A stretch of 64,000 nt of DNA from Numidum massiliense (GCF_001375555.1 NZ_CTDZ01000009.1:2845758-2909757), one strand, 5' to 3'. Shown: positions 1 through 8,316, numbered from the stretch's first letter. Notes: generated from the letters alone by a model not told the origin. Translations and numbers: made by a program.

Positions 1-151
1 CTTGCGACTACTTGCGCTGCTTGCGGCCGACTACTTTCGATTAACTGCTTGCGATCGACTGCTTTTTGGACGCTACAAACCGTATTGCGTTTCACGTGTA
101 CACGTGTACTGGTCATGGATAACAAATAACCGCTGCAACCCGCTCCTTTCC
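1..151. repeat. Degenerate CTTGCG/GACT-rich repeat and 14-bp palindrome
   Basis: The first 75 bases repeat variants of CTTGCG followed by a GACTA/AACTG/GACTG word about five times, with a period near 9-14 bases. Positions 93-106 are a perfect 14-bp palindrome (CACGTGTACACGTG). No coding frame with a plausible start and ribosome binding site is seen here. Function unknown. Confidence 0.45.
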
Positions 152-192
152 AAAAATTAAAAGCTCCCCTTCCCATATTGGAAAGAGGAGCG
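152..192 (-). terminator. Intrinsic terminator after the immunity gene
   Basis: Read on the minus strand, a stem of about 11 pairs (GCTCCTCTTTC against GAAGGGGAGC with two G-T pairs) is followed at once by TTTTAATTTTT. It lies about 370 bases downstream of the immunity-type gene that ends at 558 and would end the toxin/immunity transcript. Confidence 0.75.
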
Positions 193-557
193 CATTTGCG
201 TCGTTAGACACACTCTTATCTTCCAAAACGGGTCAACCATTTTGCGGGAATTAGCACCTTTCAGTTCGTAAACTGAGGTTGCCGGGTTTCATCGGGCCAG
301 TCCCTCCACCACTCTCGATAAGTACGTATGCAATTTTTTTAATGACTGTATTGGCAATGCTGCTTGAAAAATGTTTCATTTATCATAACCATAAGGTATT
401 ATCGATGTCAAGGGTTTTTTTGTGGCGATCAGTACGAACCGATGATATACGCGGTTCAATGCTGATCATATGATAAAATTCTCCGCCTTTATGTCATCGA
501 CAAATTCAATAAATGGTGGGTCAAAATACATCGAATGCCCATATTCCCCGGGCACCC
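193..557. other. Gap without recognisable gene
   Basis: Between the terminator and the immunity-type gene I see only short open frames without a credible ribosome binding site or family resemblance. It may be decayed sequence from the toxin locus. I see no RNA gene or repeat here. Confidence 0.4.
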
Positions 558-1013
558 CTATTCCATACACTCCTGAAGACTTCTTTCATTCGCTTCCTCA
601 AATGACAATTGTATATACTCCTTAGCCTCTTGACGATATTCATCTACATCGATCCATGTCGTTTGGTCAATACTTATCTTGGCGCAGCATCTTTCAGCAA
701 TGTGAATGACCGCCTTGTGAACCGCCCTGATGTCGACTAAACACGCGTCTTCATCAACCTCGACAAATACTAAATGCAAATCACTATTTAAAGATACAAC
801 TTCAAAATAGATGTTTTCTTTAGACTGTAAGTTTCCACTCCATCTTTTATCGTCAAGCCACTTATCCCATGATAATGTGAGACCAGTACTTTCCCTTAAA
901 CTTTCTTGCCACCCAACCCTCGATACGTTCACACCGTCTTTCCACATTTTCGCGACTAATTCATCTGCAGTGGGAAGACATGTTTTACCGTTTGTTTTCA
1001 GAAAAAATCTCAT
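558..1013 (-). CDS. Probable immunity protein of the adjacent toxin
   Basis: A 151-residue soluble, acidic protein with no signal peptide or membrane segment; I do not recognise its family. The start is supported by AGGAGG four bases upstream. That ribosome binding site overlaps the stop codon of the degraded toxin C-terminal frame (TAG at 1022-1024), an arrangement typical of translationally coupled toxin/immunity pairs. Position directly downstream of a polymorphic toxin, small size and acidity (ending QECME) all point to an antitoxin/immunity role, neutralising the toxin domain inside the producing cell. This is inference from context; no catalytic motif is visible. The gene is intact although its presumed toxin is frameshifted. 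Confidence 0.6.
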   Translation of the reverse strand: MRFFLKTNGKTCLPTADELVAKMWKDGVNVSRVGWQESLRESTGLTLSWDKWLDDKRWSGNLQSKENIYFEVVSLNSDLHLVFVEVDEDACLVDIRAVHKAVIHIAERCCAKISIDQTTWIDVDEYRQEAKEYIQLSFEEANERSLQECME

Positions 1014-1021
1014 TATTCCTC

Positions 1022-1604
1022 CTAATTATTCAGCCAGCGTACAGCTTTTTCTAAATTACTTAGTAGTTCCTTTTTCTTCCCTTTACTTAATTTTAGACTA
1101 TTCGGTATCTGTGGTTCTAACGGTAGCTTTGGATCAATTCTATAATCAATTATTGACCTTTTATCACCACCCGCTTGAATTTGTATTTTACTCCGTCTGG
1201 CTCAGCATCGACTCGTATCTTAATTTTTTTGCCCCGATAAATCACTTCAATTGGCTTACCAAATGTTTTACTTGTTATTTTAACATTTTTATAGCGAACG
1301 GGAGGGACATCAGGAACTCTATTTCTATCTCGCCAATCATTCCCCTTCTTAGACAGACGAAACGTATCCCCTGCATCATTGGGCACACCTACAGTCGCCG
1401 GACGACGTCCCTGAAGGTCTTGTGCCAGCCTTTCCGCATACTCCTTCAAACTTTCACTGCTCTGACGAAGTCAAGCTTCCCGTTGTTCTTTAGTCTATTC
1501 GCGTACTCCTTAATTCGAGCCACTGTCTCTTTTGTAGCCTTAAACCGTTTGGCCGCCCTTGTTCCCTTTATCGTCCCTTTAACACCGCGACCTACTTTAC
1601 CCAT
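1022..1604 (-). pseudogene. Frameshifted C-terminal toxin region
   Basis: Three overlapping frames read in series give a plausible toxin end. First, ATG at 1604 opens 52 codons (GKVGRGVKGTIKGTRAAKRF..., a basic Gly/Lys linker as seen before C-terminal toxin domains) that stop at 1446. Second, a 99-residue frame starting TTG at 1449 (KEYAERLAQDLQGRRP...) stops at 1150. Third, a frame that passes this stop continues GGDKRSIIDYRIDPKLPLEP and ends VRWLNN-stop at 1022. The third frame ends inside the ribosome binding site of the immunity gene. Shifts near 1450-1480 and 1160-1200 would join them. I cannot name the toxin activity. Sequencing error is an alternative to true decay. Confidence 0.55.
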
Positions 1605-1614
1605 TTTCGCATGC

Positions 1615-2178
1615 TTACTCAATCGTGAGGGGGGGAAATATCGTTAGAATCCCCCAAGCAACAGACTCCTCCCACTCCTCCTCCGATATTTCCTGCTCAA
1701 AAATGGGCTCCTCGCCGAAAATAGCACGATAAAAGTCGTTAATACCAGCAAATTCCCCCGCCTCATATAGCGCCTCTTTTGCAAGTTCCTCCGGAGTCAT
1801 CCCGTTAATGCCTTCCACTTCTACCGTCTGATCTGCCGCGTGAATTTTATCAATTTCCTTGATGAAGGGCGTAATCTCATGATCCGTCAAAAAGTGGTTG
1901 ATCGCAAGCAGGGCGTCTTGATACGGCTCTAGCGGACGGCCGGTGTAGTACATGTCGTGTATAAACGGCATCATGTCGTCCACATATTTTTTGCCGAGCT
2001 GCTCGACAGGTGCCAAGACATGCTCGATCGCTGAGAGGTCTTCCGCGGCAAGCGTGTCTCGCGCCTTGCGGTAAATGCTTAAATGCTCGCTAATGACCTC
2101 CTCCTGCTCGGAAAAATGACGGTGGACATCTTTAAAGTATGTAGCGATCTCGTATGTATTGACGACGAGTTTGCTCAC
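1615..2178 (-). CDS. LXG-like N-terminal domain fragment (T7SS substrate)
   Basis: 187 residues, mostly helical, acidic, without signal peptide. The start is taken as GTG at 2178 because GGAG lies eight bases upstream; an upstream TTG at 2199 lacks a good site. It begins SKLVVNTYEIATYFKDVHRH and ends in a short hydrophobic tail (VAWGILTIFPP). Position between small WXG-like proteins and a toxin C-terminus matches the N-terminal targeting domain of LXG polymorphic toxins, which guide export through the type VII (Ess/Yuk) system, but similarity is weak by eye. It stops ten bases before the linker frame at 1604, so either it is a truncated toxin N-terminus or a separate helical partner protein. 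Confidence 0.45.
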   Translation of the reverse strand: MSKLVVNTYEIATYFKDVHRHFSEQEEVISEHLSIYRKARDTLAAEDLSAIEHVLAPVEQLGKKYVDDMMPFIHDMYYTGRPLEPYQDALLAINHFLTDHEITPFIKEIDKIHAADQTVEVEGINGMTPEELAKEALYEAGEFAGINDFYRAIFGEEPIFEQEISEEEWEESVAWGILTIFPPLTIE

Positions 2179-2293
2179 TTTAATCACTCCTTTGACCAAC
2201 CCTGACCCAACTTTAATTCACCCATTCTTACCCATTCTATTGACAACATCTGTATCGGCCTATCAACATTTGACCGCTATGAATTAAATAGTT

Positions 2294-2584
2294 TCAACTT
2301 ATTTCCCTACTGATCCCTTCATCGACTTGCATGAAGTTTTCTACGATCCCCGTTGCATTTTCTCGGAGCGTTCCTTCAATGCGAATAAGCATTTCCAGAA
2401 GGCGAGTTAACGCTTCGGCATAATCGACGATCGGGGACAGACTACTATTTAAAAAACCTTGTGCCACTAAGGTCTTCTTGAACGCCTTTAATGTTTCCAG
2501 CATCGTCTCTGTTTGTGTCTTGACGGCATTCCCGAAGTTTTCCTCCATGAGGTGACGATCGATAATAATCGTTGATGTTGGCAT
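2294..2584 (-). CDS. Small helical T7SS-associated protein
   Basis: 96 residues from the ATG at 2584, chosen because AAGGAGG stands eleven bases upstream; the longer open frame to 2662 overlaps the previous gene. The protein is predicted all-helical with heptad-like spacing (MLETLKAFKKTL, EALTRLLEMLIRIEG) and no signal or membrane segment. By size, helicity and position directly before the LXG-like gene it resembles the small alpha-helical partners that pair with LXG domains before type VII export. Family assignment is inference from context only. Confidence 0.5.
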   Translation of the reverse strand: MPTSTIIIDRHLMEENFGNAVKTQTETMLETLKAFKKTLVAQGFLNSSLSPIVDYAEALTRLLEMLIRIEGTLRENATGIVENFMQVDEGISREIS

Positions 2585-2658
2585 TGCTATCGTAGCCTCC
2601 TTCTTAGTTAAAGATCTGACCGGTCGTGGTAACAGACAGCATGTTATCAGGAAAACTG

Positions 2659-2991
2659 TCATGCCCCTTCATCCAACATATTGGCACTCCGCTCATCGGC
2701 ACCCGTTATTTGCTCATTGACGATCGCCATTAGCTCGATAAACGTCGTCATGTGTTGCACAACGAGTTCGGCCGATTGCAAGTATTCCTCGAACGTCTCT
2801 TTGTACGCCTCGACGGCTTCGCCTGACATTTCACCGAGGGCCTGCTCCATTTGCGAACGGGTCTGGTCGTTCGCTTCGGCAAAAAGATCGAGATCGCTTT
2901 TTAATTTCGACATCCCGTGAGTTGTTTGTTCCGAATCGTAGGAAATTCGCGCCCCCGGGCCACCCCCGCCATCTGCGGTGTGAGTAAGCAT
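2659..2991 (-). CDS. WXG100/ESAT-6-like small protein
   Basis: 110 residues. After a Gly-rich start (GGGGPGARISYDSEQ) two long helices follow, separated near a Met-Ser-Gly turn (ALGEMSGEAVEAYKETFEEY), where WXG100 proteins have their W-x-G turn. The Trp is missing, as in some divergent members. WXG100-like proteins form helical hairpin dimers and serve as substrates or chaperones of type VII secretion. GGGGGTG lies about seven bases before the ATG. The neighbours (DUF4176 gene upstream, helical and LXG-like genes downstream) support this role. The call is family-level only. Confidence 0.55.
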   Translation of the reverse strand: MLTHTADGGGGPGARISYDSEQTTHGMSKLKSDLDLFAEANDQTRSQMEQALGEMSGEAVEAYKETFEEYLQSAELVVQHMTTFIELMAIVNEQITGADERSANMLDEGA

Positions 2992-3046
2992 TCGTCGACA
3001 CCCCCGTTAATCAACGGACTCCAACTTTAAAAATGTGCCCGTCTCG

Positions 3047-3412
3047 TTAAAATAAATGTTGTAGCAACTTTAGTACACTCGGATCCATCACCGCGTCCTC
3101 CATGTACGATGCCCGTTCTTCGCGAGTCTTTGGGAATAGAATAGAATAATAGTGCTTATATTCCTCTTGTTTTCGTGTATAGACCGTTTTTAACTGTTCT
3201 TCGACAGCACGGATTAGTTGCGAATGCTGTTTTGCGTAGCTCGCCAGATGCCGCTCCCTTTTTGCAACGATCGCCTCATTTGCTTTAAGCGATCGGCTAT
3301 TGTGCCACATCGCGTAATCGATCTCATTCGCAAAACCGCTACTGATCGATGAAGCATCTTTGAGTGCCTGTAAGACTTCGCCTAAATGCTTGATCCGCGT
3401 ATCATAATCCAT
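3047..3412 (-). CDS. Coiled-coil protein of the T7SS cassette
   Basis: 121 residues from ATG at 3412; the gene overlaps the end of the upstream DUF4176 gene by eleven bases, which suggests translational coupling. The sequence is rich in Lys, Glu, Gln and His and is almost entirely helical (RKQEEYKHYYSILFPK near the C-terminus). No signal peptide. Small helical proteins of this kind, often labelled DUF5082-like, recur in type VII toxin cassettes of Bacillales. I cannot confirm the exact family by eye. Confidence 0.5.
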   Translation of the reverse strand: MDYDTRIKHLGEVLQALKDASSISSGFANEIDYAMWHNSRSLKANEAIVAKRERHLASYAKQHSQLIRAVEEQLKTVYTRKQEEYKHYYSILFPKTREERASYMEDAVMDPSVLKLLQHLF

Positions 3413-3752
3413 CGGTATCACCCGATTCTGCGGATTTACCTTGCACGGGCGGCGCATTATTCTCGGCCATATTTCCTTTGGCAAGTGGAGTCAATTGCTC
3501 CCATTCCTCCATCATCCCGACAACTTCTTCCTCTTCTTTAGTCACATACCCGCGGAAAATGACATCTTTAATGTCTTCTTCGTTAAAAAACGTCACATCC
3601 TCGTCGGTGATGCCTTCCGGATAAAAACAACCCATATAGTCAAAGTAAACATCCTCGGTCATGCTGTCGTTACCGACGACAGTTTTCCGACCGACGATCA
3701 TTAACGGGACAGTTCCATCGTGAAGACATATGACAGACCCGATCGGCAGCAT
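3402..3752 (-). CDS. DUF4176 family protein, first gene of toxin cassette
   Basis: 116 residues. It opens MLPIGSVICLHDGTVPLMIV and contains FDYMGCFYPEGI, the hallmarks of DUF4176: a small beta-rich domain with a G-S-V start and a (D/E)Y-x-G-x-x-Y-P-E-G motif. DUF4176 proteins are encoded in LXG toxin loci of Firmicutes and some act as accessory factors for LXG export. The C-terminal 25 residues are a disordered tail. AAGGAGT lies just upstream of the ATG. It heads a minus-strand series of five genes that leads into the toxin and its immunity gene. Confidence 0.75.
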   Translation of the reverse strand: MLPIGSVICLHDGTVPLMIVGRKTVVGNDSMTEDVYFDYMGCFYPEGITDEDVTFFNEEDIKDVIFRGYVTKEEEEVVGMMEEWEQLTPLAKGNMAENNAPPVQGKSAESGDTDGL

Positions 3753-3788
3753 TCGTTTCCACTCCTTGCGACTGATTGCCCACTTAGA

Positions 3789-3819
3789 ATAATAGAGATA
3801 CCGCTTTTACTTTATGCAA
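3789..3819 (-). promoter_or_regulatory. Possible promoter of the toxin cassette
   Basis: On the minus strand TTGCAT (3819-3814) and TATTAT (3794-3789) are separated by 19 bases, about 40 bases before the DUF4176 start. The hexamers are fair but the spacing is long, so this is a weak call. Confidence 0.3.
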
Positions 3820-4223
3820 CAAAATAAAGTGACACCGATATGATACCGCTGCCAAACAAATAATTGCAGCCATACCGTTTCAGCTATTCCCGTTGACGAT
3901 AAACTTATGTACAAATGTAGCAGTTGCAAGTTCAATAAACAATGTGTTCAGTCCAGCGTGATACCTCAATACTATTACTTTACCCTGAATTCTCCAAATT
4001 GTGTGTTAGATGCATTTTACTACATACGCATAATAATAGCAATCATAATTTTTACTTCAGTTTGATACATTCCCCTGTCTTACTAGGAGATCAAGGTGAC
4101 AGACATCACTAACATTGAGCTAGCGAGCTGTACCGCGATCTCCCTTTTCCTTGAACTCTTCGTCTAGACCCACTTTTCGTCTAGACCTATATATTTATAT
4201 TTGTCGCTTATATTACCGCAAAA
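3820..4223. other. AT-rich gap with a short direct repeat
   Basis: No gene is seen. Near the ABC operon end the 12-mer TTCGTCTAGACC occurs twice, at 4159-4170 and 4176-4187, each holding the palindrome GTCTAGAC. Together these could fold into a hairpin downstream of the ATPase gene, but there is no T-run, so I do not call a terminator. Confidence 0.4.
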
Positions 4224-5516
4224 TTACCCCGATAGCACCATGCGCTCTTCTGTTTGTGCTCCGACTCGCCTTTGCGCCTCTCCACGCTTAAGTGGAAGTT
4301 CAATACGCGTCTCATCACCGTCTGCTTGGAAAAAATGGACATTCGCTAAGGGCAATTCAAGTAGCACCGGTTGATCGGGTTTACTGTTTTCTACGGCTCC
4401 ACTGAGCGCCCCTGTGCGCGTCGCCCGCAAGATCTGACTGCCGACGCGCACATGATACACATACTGGTGCCCCAAGTATTCGACACGGACGAGCCTGCCG
4501 TGGATGCGAATCGCCGACGCGCAACTGCCCGCGATGCAATCAGTCGTCGAAGTAGTAACGGCCTCCGGAGATGTAATAGTCGCCCGAGTGGAAACGATAC
4601 CCTTTGATACGATTCGCACATCTTCCGGACGCACACCGAGTTGAAGCCCATTGCCGCGTACGTGCTTTTCGAGTGCGAAACGCATGTGCTGCGGCAACGG
4701 CAGTACCTGCCCTTTCGACCGAATAGGTTTACCATCGGATGCCTCCGCAACAACAATACCTTCCCCTTCCAACCATACAGAGACGATGTTAATCGTCGGG
4801 CTGCCGACGAAGCGGGCGACGAACACATTCCCCGGTTGTTCGTAAATCTCCTGCGGCGTCCCAATCTGCTGCAATTGCCCGTCCTTTAACACGGCGATGC
4901 GCTGCCCGACCGTCATCGCTTCCACTTGGTCGTGAGTGACGTACACCATCGTCGTCCTTAACTTCTCGTGCAACTCGACTAACTCCTCCCGCGCACTGTG
5001 GCGCAGCTGCGCATCTAAGTTGGACAGCGGTTCGTCAAGCAAAAAGTACGGCGCTTCGCGCACGGCAGCCCGCGCCAACGCCACGCGCTGCCGCTGCCCA
5101 CCGGACAGTTCTCGCGGCTTACGCTGCAGTAAGTGTTCAATGTTCACCATGCGCGCCGCTACTCTAGCGCGCGCCTCCCGCTGCTGCCGCTTCACTTTGC
5201 GCAATTTCAACGAAAATGTCAAATTGTCCAATACCGACAAGTGCGGGTAGAGGGCGTAGTTTTGGAACACCATCGCCACGTGCCGTTCACTCGCGTCGAC
5301 ATCGTTCACGCATTGATCGCCAAAATAAATCTCCCCCGCCGACGGCTCCTCTAATCCGGCGATTAAGCGCATCACCGTCGTTTTGCCGCAACCAGATGGA
5401 CCGAGTAACACGAGCCGCTCACCACTCCGGACTGTAAGACGTAGCGGTGGAATGACCTGCACGTCGCCAAAACGCTTTTCTACATCGATAAAACGAATAT
5501 CACCTTTCGTCATCAT
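4224..5516 (-). CDS. Carbohydrate ABC transporter ATP-binding protein (UgpC/MsmX type)
   Basis: Energises import of a sugar or glycerol-phosphate-type solute through the two permeases encoded upstream. Walker A is GPSGCGKTT (residues 39-47), the signature LSGGQRQRVALARA near 140, Walker B YFLLDEPLSNLDAQ follows, then the switch His in VTHDQVEA; C-terminal OB/TOBE domain with GVRPEDVRIV. Family members are about 365 residues; this one has 430, the excess being an insertion after GVRPEDVRIVSKG (a Thr/Ser/Ala stretch with two Cys) and a charged tail. GGGAGG precedes the first of two ATGs by seven bases. Last gene of the operon, but separated from the permease by a 232-base repeat-rich gap, so it may be read separately and serve other importers, as MsmX does. 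Confidence 0.9.
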   Translation of the reverse strand: MMTKGDIRFIDVEKRFGDVQVIPPLRLTVRSGERLVLLGPSGCGKTTVMRLIAGLEEPSAGEIYFGDQCVNDVDASERHVAMVFQNYALYPHLSVLDNLTFSLKLRKVKRQQREARARVAARMVNIEHLLQRKPRELSGGQRQRVALARAAVREAPYFLLDEPLSNLDAQLRHSAREELVELHEKLRTTMVYVTHDQVEAMTVGQRIAVLKDGQLQQIGTPQEIYEQPGNVFVARFVGSPTINIVSVWLEGEGIVVAEASDGKPIRSKGQVLPLPQHMRFALEKHVRGNGLQLGVRPEDVRIVSKGIVSTRATITSPEAVTTSTTDCIAGSCASAIRIHGRLVRVEYLGHQYVYHVRVGSQILRATRTGALSGAVENSKPDQPVLLELPLANVHFFQADGDETRIELPLKRGEAQRRVGAQTEERMVLSG

Positions 5517-5546
5517 GCCTGCGCCTCCCTTAGCCGCGGTGTATAA

Positions 5547-5640
5547 TCCTCTTAAACCCTCTTAACCTTCTTATATCCTCCTAAACCCTCCTAAACCTAA
5601 ACCCTGTTAAATCTTCTTTAATGTCCTTAAACATCCTAAA
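5547..5640 (-). repeat. Degenerate ~10-bp repeat rich in Shine-Dalgarno-like motifs
   Basis: Read on the coding (minus) strand, about eight to nine imperfect copies of a GGTTTAGGAG-like decamer run head to tail in the leader before the ATPase gene. Many copies contain AGGAGG, AAGAGG or AAGG. They end 30 bases before the ATPase start. No hairpin-forming symmetry is obvious. Confidence 0.7.
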
Positions 5641-5748
5641 GATAGGTCGTAGCTTAGCCACCTTCGACCTTCATTAGCAGCCACGTCCTCCTATCCTACC
5701 TCACCAGCCACACGAGCAACCTGCCACCTCCCCTTCATACGCGAGCGA

Positions 5749-6567
5749 CTATCCTTTCACCCCCGTGTGGAGGAAACTACTCATAATGTGCTTCTTCACG
5801 AACAAAAAGGCGAGTAGCGGCGGTAACGAAGCGAGCGTCGCCACGGCCATCATCGGGCCCCACGACGAACCGCCTTCCGCGTTGATAAACAGTTGCAAGG
5901 CGAGCGGCACCGTCAACATCCCTTCATCGTTAATGACGAGAAGCGGCCAAAAGTATTCGTTCCACACGTTAATAAAAAACAAAATCCCGAGGGCGACGAC
6001 CGTCGGACGAACCGCAGGAAAAACGACGCCCCACAGGCGCTGCCAATCACTCGCACCGTCGACGCGCGCCGCTTCCAACAGCCCGGGCGGCACACTGCGA
6101 AACGCCTGCCGCAGCAAAAAAACGCCCATTCCGTTAGCCAATTGCGGCAAAATGAGCCCCGTATACGTGTTGAGCAACCCCATGTCGCTAATGAGCAAAT
6201 AGTTCGGCAGCATCGTCACTAACACCGGAATGAGCATGCTCGCGACGACTAAGTAGAACAAAAAGTTTCGTCCCCAAAAGCGGAATTGCGTAAACGCGTA
6301 CGCCGCTAGCACACTCGACACTAACTGAAAAGCAGTCACGACAATCGCGACGACGAACGAGTTAAAGAAGAAGCGTAGCAGCGGCACACCCGTGAGGACG
6401 TGGACATAGTTGTCCCAAGAAGGCGGCAGCGGCACGGGATTAGCGTAGTCGTCAAAAATTTGCTCCGGTTGTTTAAACGCCGTACTGACCATCCACAGGA
6501 GTGGAAATAAACTCATGGCGACACTGACTAACAACAGCACATGCCACGCATTCCACTTAATTTTCAT
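5749..6567 (-). CDS. Sugar ABC transporter permease (UgpE/LacG type)
   Basis: 272 residues with six predicted membrane helices, starting KIKWNAWHVLLLVSVAMSLF. The MalG-type EAA loop reads EAARVDGASDWQRLWGVVFP and contacts the ATPase. It overlaps the preceding permease gene by eleven bases, so translation is coupled. With its partner it forms the transmembrane channel for the solute delivered by the lipoprotein encoded first in the operon. Substrate not determinable from sequence. Confidence 0.9.
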   Translation of the reverse strand: MKIKWNAWHVLLLVSVAMSLFPLLWMVSTAFKQPEQIFDDYANPVPLPPSWDNYVHVLTGVPLLRFFFNSFVVAIVVTAFQLVSSVLAAYAFTQFRFWGRNFLFYLVVASMLIPVLVTMLPNYLLISDMGLLNTYTGLILPQLANGMGVFLLRQAFRSVPPGLLEAARVDGASDWQRLWGVVFPAVRPTVVALGILFFINVWNEYFWPLLVINDEGMLTVPLALQLFINAEGGSSWGPMMAVATLASLPPLLAFLFVKKHIMSSFLHTGVKG

Positions 6568-7474
6568 AGTAAATCCTCCGATCGATCACGAACGCCTGCA
6601 GCAAAATGAGCAAAAGGAACAGCAAAAACGTTACGACCGCTACAGCCGAGGCCAAACCGCTTTGGAAAAACTGGAATGCATATTGATACACTAAAAACAC
6701 GATGTGGCTCGTCGCCTGGTTCGGCCCGCCGTTCGTCAACATTTGGATCGGTACAAACGCGTGCTGAATCCCGAACACGACTGTAATGACAAACACGTAC
6801 AACAACGTACCGCCGCTAAGCGGCACATATATATTGCGCAACAAACCAGATGCGCGTTTTAATCCTTCAACCCTCGACATCTCAATGACATCTTGCGGTA
6901 CAGCGAGCAAACCGGCTAACAAGACGATAAAATGGTACCCAAACGTTTTCCACGCCGTAATGATCGCCACTGACCCTAACGCCCACTCCGGATCAGTCAA
7001 CCAATTGACTTTCGGGAGCCCGATCCATTCAAGTAGCTCGTTAACGATGCCGATCAACGGGTTAAACAACCACAAAAACGCAATCGAGGCAACGGCGAGC
7101 GACACGACGGTCGGAGTGAAAATCGCACCTTTGTAAAAAGCCTGCCACTGCCCTCTAACGCGCGTCACCGCAAAGGCGACGAAAAACGGTGCGACGAGTA
7201 TTAAAGCGAGTAAGAGCACGATGTAAAGCCCCGTATTTTGCACCGCCGTCCAAAACTCGTCACTCGACACTAACGTTTTGTAATTGTCCCACCCGACCCA
7301 CTGTTTGTTCGGACTCACCATGTTCCAATTGAAAAAGCTAATGGTCAACGAATGCAAGAGTGGGTAGTAAACGAATACGAGCAGTGGGATGACCGCAGGC
7401 GCGATGTACACGTACGGTTTTATTTTTTTTGCGACTTTCGCGACTTTCTGCGCATTCCACCGCTGCAACTTCAT
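6557..7474 (-). CDS. Sugar ABC transporter permease (UgpA/LacF type)
   Basis: 305 residues, six membrane helices; a basic N-terminus (KLQRWNAQKVAKVAKKIKPY) precedes the first helix. The EAA-type loop is EMSRVEGLKRASGLLRNIYVP. Its ATG overlaps the stop of the upstream isomerase gene by four bases (ATGA), and its own end overlaps the next permease. MalF/UgpA-family half of the channel. Confidence 0.9.
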   Translation of the reverse strand: MKLQRWNAQKVAKVAKKIKPYVYIAPAVIPLLVFVYYPLLHSLTISFFNWNMVSPNKQWVGWDNYKTLVSSDEFWTAVQNTGLYIVLLLALILVAPFFVAFAVTRVRGQWQAFYKGAIFTPTVVSLAVASIAFLWLFNPLIGIVNELLEWIGLPKVNWLTDPEWALGSVAIITAWKTFGYHFIVLLAGLLAVPQDVIEMSRVEGLKRASGLLRNIYVPLSGGTLLYVFVITVVFGIQHAFVPIQMLTNGGPNQATSHIVFLVYQYAFQFFQSGLASAVAVVTFLLFLLLILLQAFVIDRRIYYEN

Positions 7475-8316
7475 CGCGCGCCACTCCTTTGCTCGTGAAA
7501 GGTTTGCTGCGCCGAGAGCGTGACATGGCTTTCCTCCGCCAACCGCCGCGCGACTTCCTCACCGTGTGCAAGCAACGTATCTAACGGTGTGCCGATGCCG
7601 TATTCGAGTATGACCGTGCAGTCGTGCGTGTACTCGCCGAGCGCCGCCCACACCGGATCCCAATCAATCGTTCCCGTGCCGACCGGTAGGTGCAAATCGC
7701 GGACGCCGTCGTTGTCGTGCACGTGTACGGCGGCGACTCGTTCCCCTAACTGCCGCAACAAACTAGGCACGTCCCAACGGTTCATGTGGGCGTGACCGAT
7801 GTCGACTAGCGCGTCGATTTCAGGGATTTCAGCAAACAACTGCGTAAACTCGACTTGATTAAATAAGGCAGTCTCGGCCGCACCGACGTTTTCCACGACA
7901 ACTTTTACCCCGACATCGTGGGCGAGCCGCCCCAAGTTTCGCAAATACACTTTGGCCCACGCTTGTGCCTGCTCCCGCCTGAAAATGGGCGCAAGATGCA
8001 TGTTCGGATGGATGACGACGTGTGTCGCACCGATCGCCGCCGCCCACTCCACCGACTGTTTGTACACGGCAAACGAATATTCCCGGATGGTGCGGTAGCG
8101 CGAAGCTGCTAAGTTCACTTCAAAAATCGGCGCATGTACACTGAGTGGACCGCTGTAGGAGGAAAAACGGCCCCGCTCGCGCTGCCAATCGTACGGATGT
8201 TCCCTCCATTCCGGGCCGTCGGTAAGTATTTCAATGCCACCTTCCCACGTGTATAGAAGTTCTTGCGCCTCACTGATGCGGTTCATGTAAGGCAACAAGC
8301 TAATTGAAAGTGCCAT
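7471..8316 (-). CDS. Sugar phosphate isomerase/epimerase (xylose-isomerase-like TIM barrel)
   Basis: 281 residues from the ATG at 8316 (MALSISLLPYMNR), chosen over an upstream in-frame ATG at 8406 because the family begins here and GGGGAG lies upstream. AP-endonuclease-2/xylose-isomerase-like TIM-barrel fold with metal-binding positions: SVHAPIF, HVVIHPN, VVENVG (Glu), DIGHAHMN, VHVHDNDG and a late Glu (VILEYG). It probably isomerises or epimerises a sugar or sugar phosphate in the cytosol. Its place between the binding-protein and permease genes and the ATGA overlap with the permease suggest that it acts on the imported solute. Exact substrate unknown. Confidence 0.85.
   Translation of the reverse strand: MALSISLLPYMNRISEAQELLYTWEGGIEILTDGPEWREHPYDWQRERGRFSSYSGPLSVHAPIFEVNLAASRYRTIREYSFAVYKQSVEWAAAIGATHVVIHPNMHLAPIFRREQAQAWAKVYLRNLGRLAHDVGVKVVVENVGAAETALFNQVEFTQLFAEIPEIDALVDIGHAHMNRWDVPSLLRQLGERVAAVHVHDNDGVRDLHLPVGTGTIDWDPVWAALGEYTHDCTVILEYGIGTPLDTLLAHGEEVARRLAEESHVTLSAQQTFHEQRSGAR

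Noticed and set aside
279-473. 64-codon plus-strand frame at the left edge
   Set aside because: No ribosome binding site, no neighbours in its direction and no recognisable family; likely chance.
811-1647. 278-codon open frame on the plus strand
   Set aside because: It runs antisense through the toxin and immunity frames, has no ribosome binding site, and its translation is Phe/Leu/Ser-rich without family resemblance.
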